From contig JASFHF010000022.1 in the NCBI GenBank assembly GCA_050123375.1, positions 1-36,106 of the forward strand: a DNA stretch of 36,106 nt, read 5' to 3'. Position 1 is the first letter of the stretch. Every line of letters starts with the position of its first letter. The DNA is from JASFHF01 sp050123375 (GTDB taxonomy: Bacteria; Pseudomonadota; Gammaproteobacteria; UBA12402). A program made the position numbers and the translations under genes. The notes beneath the pieces are model-generated. The model worked only from the letters and a program-made list of their open reading frames with translations, made no database searches and was not told the origin of the DNA. Positions 34,639 to 36,106 of the stretch are shown here, in pieces.

Positions 34639-35784
34639 CTAATTTGAGTTGGAACAGAAAACTATTCCAGCTTTCCTCATTTTATCCCTAGCTGTACTAA
34701 AGTATTCCTTTACTTTCCCCTGCGTTCCAATCCATTCAACATATTGATCCAACCCTGCTTCCAATGAGACCTCCGCCTTAAAACCAAGCTTATTAATCGC
34801 GCTAGAATCATGCACAAAATGTCTAACATCCCAAGGACGATATTCACCAGAACATTGAGGATCAATATTTTTATGATATCTTTCAGCTAGCGCTTTCACT
34901 AACCGCTTAACTGTTACGAATTCTCCTCGACCCACATTAAAGACCTTATAATTGGCTTCTTCATTTTCCATAACAAGAATATTTGCCGCTACATTATCTG
35001 CAACATAAAGATAATCACGCGTCTGCTCGCCATCTTCGTAAACTATTGGCGCACAATCGTTTAATAGTTGCGTAGAGAAAATACTGACAACACCAGTATA
35101 GGGATTATAAATTGATTGTCTTGGACCATAAGTAACTGCATATCGTAAGGCAACAGTTGGGACTTCAAATTTCCTACCCAAACCCAAAATAAGCTTTTCC
35201 TCTGCCAATTTAGAAATACCATAAATAGTTTCGGTATATAATGGTCTATCCTCTTTATTTTTTAAAGGCTTCATTGGCTTACCCGTACGTGGACATTCAA
35301 TTTCCCAGCGACCCTCACGCAACTGGGCAACTGGTCTCAAATATTCCGGATAAAAGATGCTTCCATCTTCAGCCAAGTACGTTCCCTCCCCGTAAACAGC
35401 TTGGCTGGACGCAGCAACTATTTTTTTCACGGGCAAGTTATCTTTAACAATCACTTCAAAAATACGTGCAGTCCCAGTGGCATTCGCATCAATATAATGA
35501 CTCAATTCTGAGGTAAATCCACCAAAAGCCGCCTGATGAAAAACATACTCCACACCACTCAATGCGCGTCTTAAATCATCATAACTTCTCACATCTCCCT
35601 CAATAAATTGAGCCTCTTTATTAATCCAGTCAGGCTTTCCAAAGGGATGGGTTTGTTTATCGAGGTTATCCAAAATAACCACATCTGCCCCTCTCAAAAC
35701 TAAAGCATCTACCAAATGAGATCCTATTAAACCAGCCCCTCCGGTTACCAAGACTTTTTTTCCATTTAAATTATTATCCGCCAT
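34639..35784 (-). CDS. Extended SDR nucleotide-sugar 4-epimerase, long form
   Basis: A 381-aa protein, longer than the usual 320-340 aa. It has GGAGLIG at 15-21, AASSQAVYGE (124-133) and the catalytic Y188-xxx-K192. The extra length is an insert at about 136-184, before the catalytic tyrosine, as in WbiB-like dTDP-rhamnose 4-epimerases. Substrate is uncertain: UDP-GlcNAc/GalNAc type sugars are also possible. It heads the leftward epimerase-asnB-GT2 operon, with AGAGG eight bases before the ATG. Confidence 0.78.
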   Translation of the reverse strand: MADNNLNGKKVLVTGGAGLIGSHLVDALVLRGADVVILDNLDKQTHPFGKPDWINKEAQFIEGDVRSYDDLRRALSGVEYVFHQAAFGGFTSELSHYIDANATGTARIFEVIVKDNLPVKKIVAASSQAVYGEGTYLAEDGSIFYPEYLRPVAQLREGRWEIECPRTGKPMKPLKNKEDRPLYTETIYGISKLAEEKLILGLGRKFEVPTVALRYAVTYGPRQSIYNPYTGVVSIFSTQLLNDCAPIVYEDGEQTRDYLYVADNVAANILVMENEEANYKVFNVGRGEFVTVKRLVKALAERYHKNIDPQCSGEYRPWDVRHFVHDSSAINKLGFKAEVSLEAGLDQYVEWIGTQGKVKEYFSTARDKMRKAGIVFCSNSN

Positions 35785-36003
35785 CCATCATACCTCTCAT
35801 AAAAAAAACAATTAACCACATACACTAGAAACTCAAATTTTAGCCTATCCAGTACGATATAAAAGAAAACAATAATACTATTTAAAGAGCCTCTTTGCTA
35901 ATTTATTTTATAAATAGGCTATCTAAGCCAGACTAAATAAACAATATAGAATAAAGAATCTAAAAAATGTTAATTATGGGGTAAGCATCTAATAATTCCC
36001 ATG

Positions 36004-36031
36004 TTGTAAGTTTGTAAATTTTTTTTAAAAT
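36004..36031 (+). promoter_or_regulatory. Candidate promoter of the right-edge gene
   Basis: TTGTAA (36004-36009) and TAAAAT (36026-36031) are 16 bp apart, with an expected start near 36038 and a short leader that carries GGAGGA at 36051-36056. The rest of the 277-bp gap from 35785 is AT-rich; it also has an 8-bp inverted repeat (TAGCCTAT at 35841-35848, ATAGGCTA at 35914-35921), and I see no gene in it. Confidence 0.42.
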
Positions 36032-36043
36032 CATGATTTTAAA
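36024..36043. promoter_or_regulatory. 20-bp perfect palindrome over the promoter, operator-like
   Basis: TTTAAAATCATGATTTTAAA is fully self-complementary and covers the -10 box and the expected transcription start of the right-edge gene. That is a usual place for a repressor site. Its AT content makes a chance palindrome more likely than for a mixed sequence. Confidence 0.4.
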
Positions 36044-36064
36044 TTTAGTAGGAGGAAAATTGTG

Positions 36065-36106
36065 ATGAGGAAATTATTTGCGGGTTACAGCAAGGCACAG
36101 AAGAAA
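36065..36106 (+). CDS. Start of an unidentified gene, cut by the window edge
   Basis: Fourteen codons (MRKLFAGYSKAQKK) run to the window end without a stop. GGAGGA at 36051-36056 is eight bases before the ATG; GTG at 36062 is an alternative start. The visible part is basic and too short to assign a family. It diverges from the epimerase operon and may be the first gene of the next transcript of the locus. Confidence 0.5.
   Translation, partial: MRKLFAGYSKAQKK

Noticed and set aside
1..36106. tRNA, rRNA, CRISPR array, riboswitch or integrase
   Set aside because: I looked for repeat-spacer patterns, conserved RNA segments and recombinase motifs and saw none.

Overview
The window is a dense, AT-rich surface-polysaccharide locus (LPS O-antigen type) from a Gram-negative bacterium. 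The combination of LegB/LegC, a NeuC-type epimerase, an acetamidino-forming WbpG/HisH/HisF set and a polysialyltransferase-like protein recalls legionaminic-acid clusters. I would guess a gammaproteobacterium, possibly Legionellales, but no gene here fixes the taxonomy. There are about 34 genes, almost no intergenic space, and no tRNA, rRNA, CRISPR array or intact transposase. Both edges lie inside or beside the locus, so genes that seem missing may lie outside.

Layout. (1) 168-4074 (+): a good promoter, then two paralogous polytopic membrane proteins flanking a GtrB-like family 2 glycosyltransferase. (2) 4107-7999 (-): legB, legC and a GT-C-like membrane protein. (3) 8000-8359: divergent control region. 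(4) 8360-14189 (+): overlapping operon rfbF-rfbG-rfbH, split transketolase (two ORFs) and a short-chain reductase. It looks like a route from CDP-glucose to a 3,6-dideoxyhexose that may then gain a two-carbon branch. (5) 14290-15679 (+): GtrB-like transferase and GtrA-like flippase. (6) 26713 down to 15707 (-): one 11-gene operon made of a reductase/epimerase, DegT aminotransferase, WbqC-like protein, NeuC-type epimerase, PIG-L deacetylase, HisH, HisF, two WbpG-like sugar amidotransferases, a polysialyltransferase-like protein and a Wzx-like flippase. (7) 26844-31760 (+): GT-C-like protein, then wbpB-wbpD-wbpE-like genes for a 2,3-diacetamido uronic acid, then an SMR-like small membrane protein. 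(8) 35784 down to 31780 (-): epimerase, AsnB-type amidotransferase, third GtrB-like transferase. (9) Right edge: the start of an unidentified gene behind a palindrome-bearing promoter.

How it fits together (inference). Nucleotide-sugar enzymes make several rare sugars: an acetamidino nonulosonate and/or diamino uronic acid, an amidated uronate, and a CDP-linked deoxy or branched sugar. The polysialyltransferase-like protein and Wzx would build and export the main chain. Three GtrB-like enzymes, two candidate lipid-sugar flippases and four GT-C-like proteins would add side sugars on the periplasmic side.

Most notable: the split transketolase fused into an rfbFGH operon; two amidotransferases of which one has a rewritten ATP-loop; a roughly 210-bp palindromic element inserted exactly at the hisH-hisF junction with a reconstructible empty site, plus a solo copy of its end that supplies both a stop codon and a ribosome site; and a strong promoter that would make a leaderless mRNA.
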